Assembly: GCA_958407085.1 (NCBI GenBank)
Contig: CATYHY010000080.1
Span: 1-6,317 of the forward strand
Source: an uncultured Collinsella sp.
Lineage (GTDB): Bacteria; Actinomycetota; Coriobacteriia; Coriobacteriales; Coriobacteriaceae
Direction: 5' to 3'
Length of the DNA stretch: 6,317 bases
Shown: piece by piece, positions 5,871 to 6,317 of the stretch
Numbering within the stretch: the stretch's first letter is position 1
How the letters are laid out: every line of letters starts with the position of its first letter
Notes under the pieces: model-generated
The model's database searches: none
Told to the model about the DNA's origin: nothing
What the model saw: only the letters and a program-made list of their open reading frames with translations
Made by a program: the position numbers and the translations under genes

Positions 5871-6317
5871 TTAGATGCCGGCGATTGCGAAGTTGAGCAG
5901 CTGCTCAGCAAGCGGATACACGGTAACGTCGAAATAGCGGCCGATCACATCGATGCCGGTCCACATGGGCAGCAGGTATAGAACCAGGATGAGGATGGGC
6001 ATAGCGTATTGCTGCAGGCGGTAGTAGTTGGCGAGCGCCTTACCTTTGAGGAACGGCACGATGATAGACGAGCCGTCAAGCGGCGGAATCGGAATGAGGT
6101 TAAAGAACGCGAGCGACAGGTTAACCACGATAAACGTGGCGCCAAAGTTCATGATTTGCGACGCTACGGCAAAGGACATGCTGGTGTAGAGGTTGCCGTA
6201 GGTCAGGTGCATGAGGATTGCGGCCAGGCACGCGAGCGCGATATTCGATGCGGGGCCTGCCGCGCTCACCAGGACCTCGTCGCGCTTGGGGTGCTTGAGG
6301 TTGTTGAGGTAGACGGG
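5871..6317 (-). CDS. Site-2 protease family (M50) membrane metalloprotease, C-terminal part
   Basis: The reading frame is open from the window edge at 6317 to a TAA at 5871, giving the last 148 residues; the N-terminus with the HEXXH zinc motif would lie outside. Visible are NLKHPKRDEVLVSAAGPASN (6-25), typical of the compact M50 proteins, and the second zinc-ligand motif NLIPIPPLDG (73-82, ligand Asp81). Several hydrophobic stretches (about 24-37, 57-74 and 107-116) fit membrane helices. A GTG inside the frame at 6269 could look like a start, but the conserved sequence continues upstream of it and the family needs the missing half, so the gene is truncated only by the window. Substrate is unknown; this branch is often found next to scpA, but a role in chromosome segregation has not been shown to my knowledge. 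A functional gene is likely, since nothing visible is broken. Confidence 0.9.
   Translation of the reverse strand, partial: PVYLNNLKHPKRDEVLVSAAGPASNIALACLAAILMHLTYGNLYTSMSFAVASQIMNFGATFIVVNLSLAFFNLIPIPPLDGSSIIVPFLKGKALANYYRLQQYAMPILILVLYLLPMWTGIDVIGRYFDVTVYPLAEQLLNFAIAGI

Noticed and set aside
6267..6269. GTG as the start of a short 132-residue M50 protein
   Set aside because: The frame and the conserved NLKHPKRDEVL sequence continue upstream to the window edge, and the zinc-binding HEXXH half would be missing from the short form.

Overview
The window is a dense block of housekeeping genes from a high-GC (about 60 % by eye) bacterium. All genes lie on the minus strand, so transcription runs from high to low coordinates. 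The gene set, the protein style and the order (membrane metalloprotease, scpA, scpB, rluB-type pseudouridine synthase, cmk, plsC-type acyltransferase, ispH, DUF512 radical-SAM protein) fit the class Coriobacteriia (Actinomycetota), with a Collinsella-like gut organism most likely. This assignment is inferred from gene order and protein sequence, not from a 16S gene.

Layout in the direction of transcription: a site-2-protease-like M50 gene enters from the right edge (6317-5871, N-terminus missing). After an 84-base spacer with two small potential hairpins come scpA (5786-4974) and scpB (4962-4234), the two non-SMC subunits of condensin. The pseudouridine synthase gene (4247-3282) overlaps the end of scpB by 14 bases. 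After a 66-base spacer come cmk (3215-2529), plsC (2525-1797), ispH (1794-895) and a DUF512 protein that runs off the left edge (892-1). From cmk onward the genes are 2 or 3 bases apart.

The cluster joins chromosome condensation (ScpA/ScpB), 23S rRNA modification (RluB-like), pyrimidine nucleotide supply (Cmk), phosphatidic acid synthesis (PlsC) and the last step of the MEP isoprenoid pathway (IspH). It ends with an uncharacterised Fe-S radical-SAM protein. Tight spacing, Shine-Dalgarno sequences that overlap upstream stop codons and a single orientation indicate one operon, or two joined at the rluB-cmk gap, with translational coupling.

I found no mobile element, CRISPR array, tRNA, rRNA or convincing intrinsic terminator, and no clearly new system. 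The points worth a second look are: a Glu in place of the usual Asp in the PlsC catalytic motif; the conserved but uncharacterised DUF512 protein; a strong bias to TAG stop codons with no TGA; oppositely charged tails on the products of two overlapping genes; and alternative RNA foldings around the rluB stop codon.
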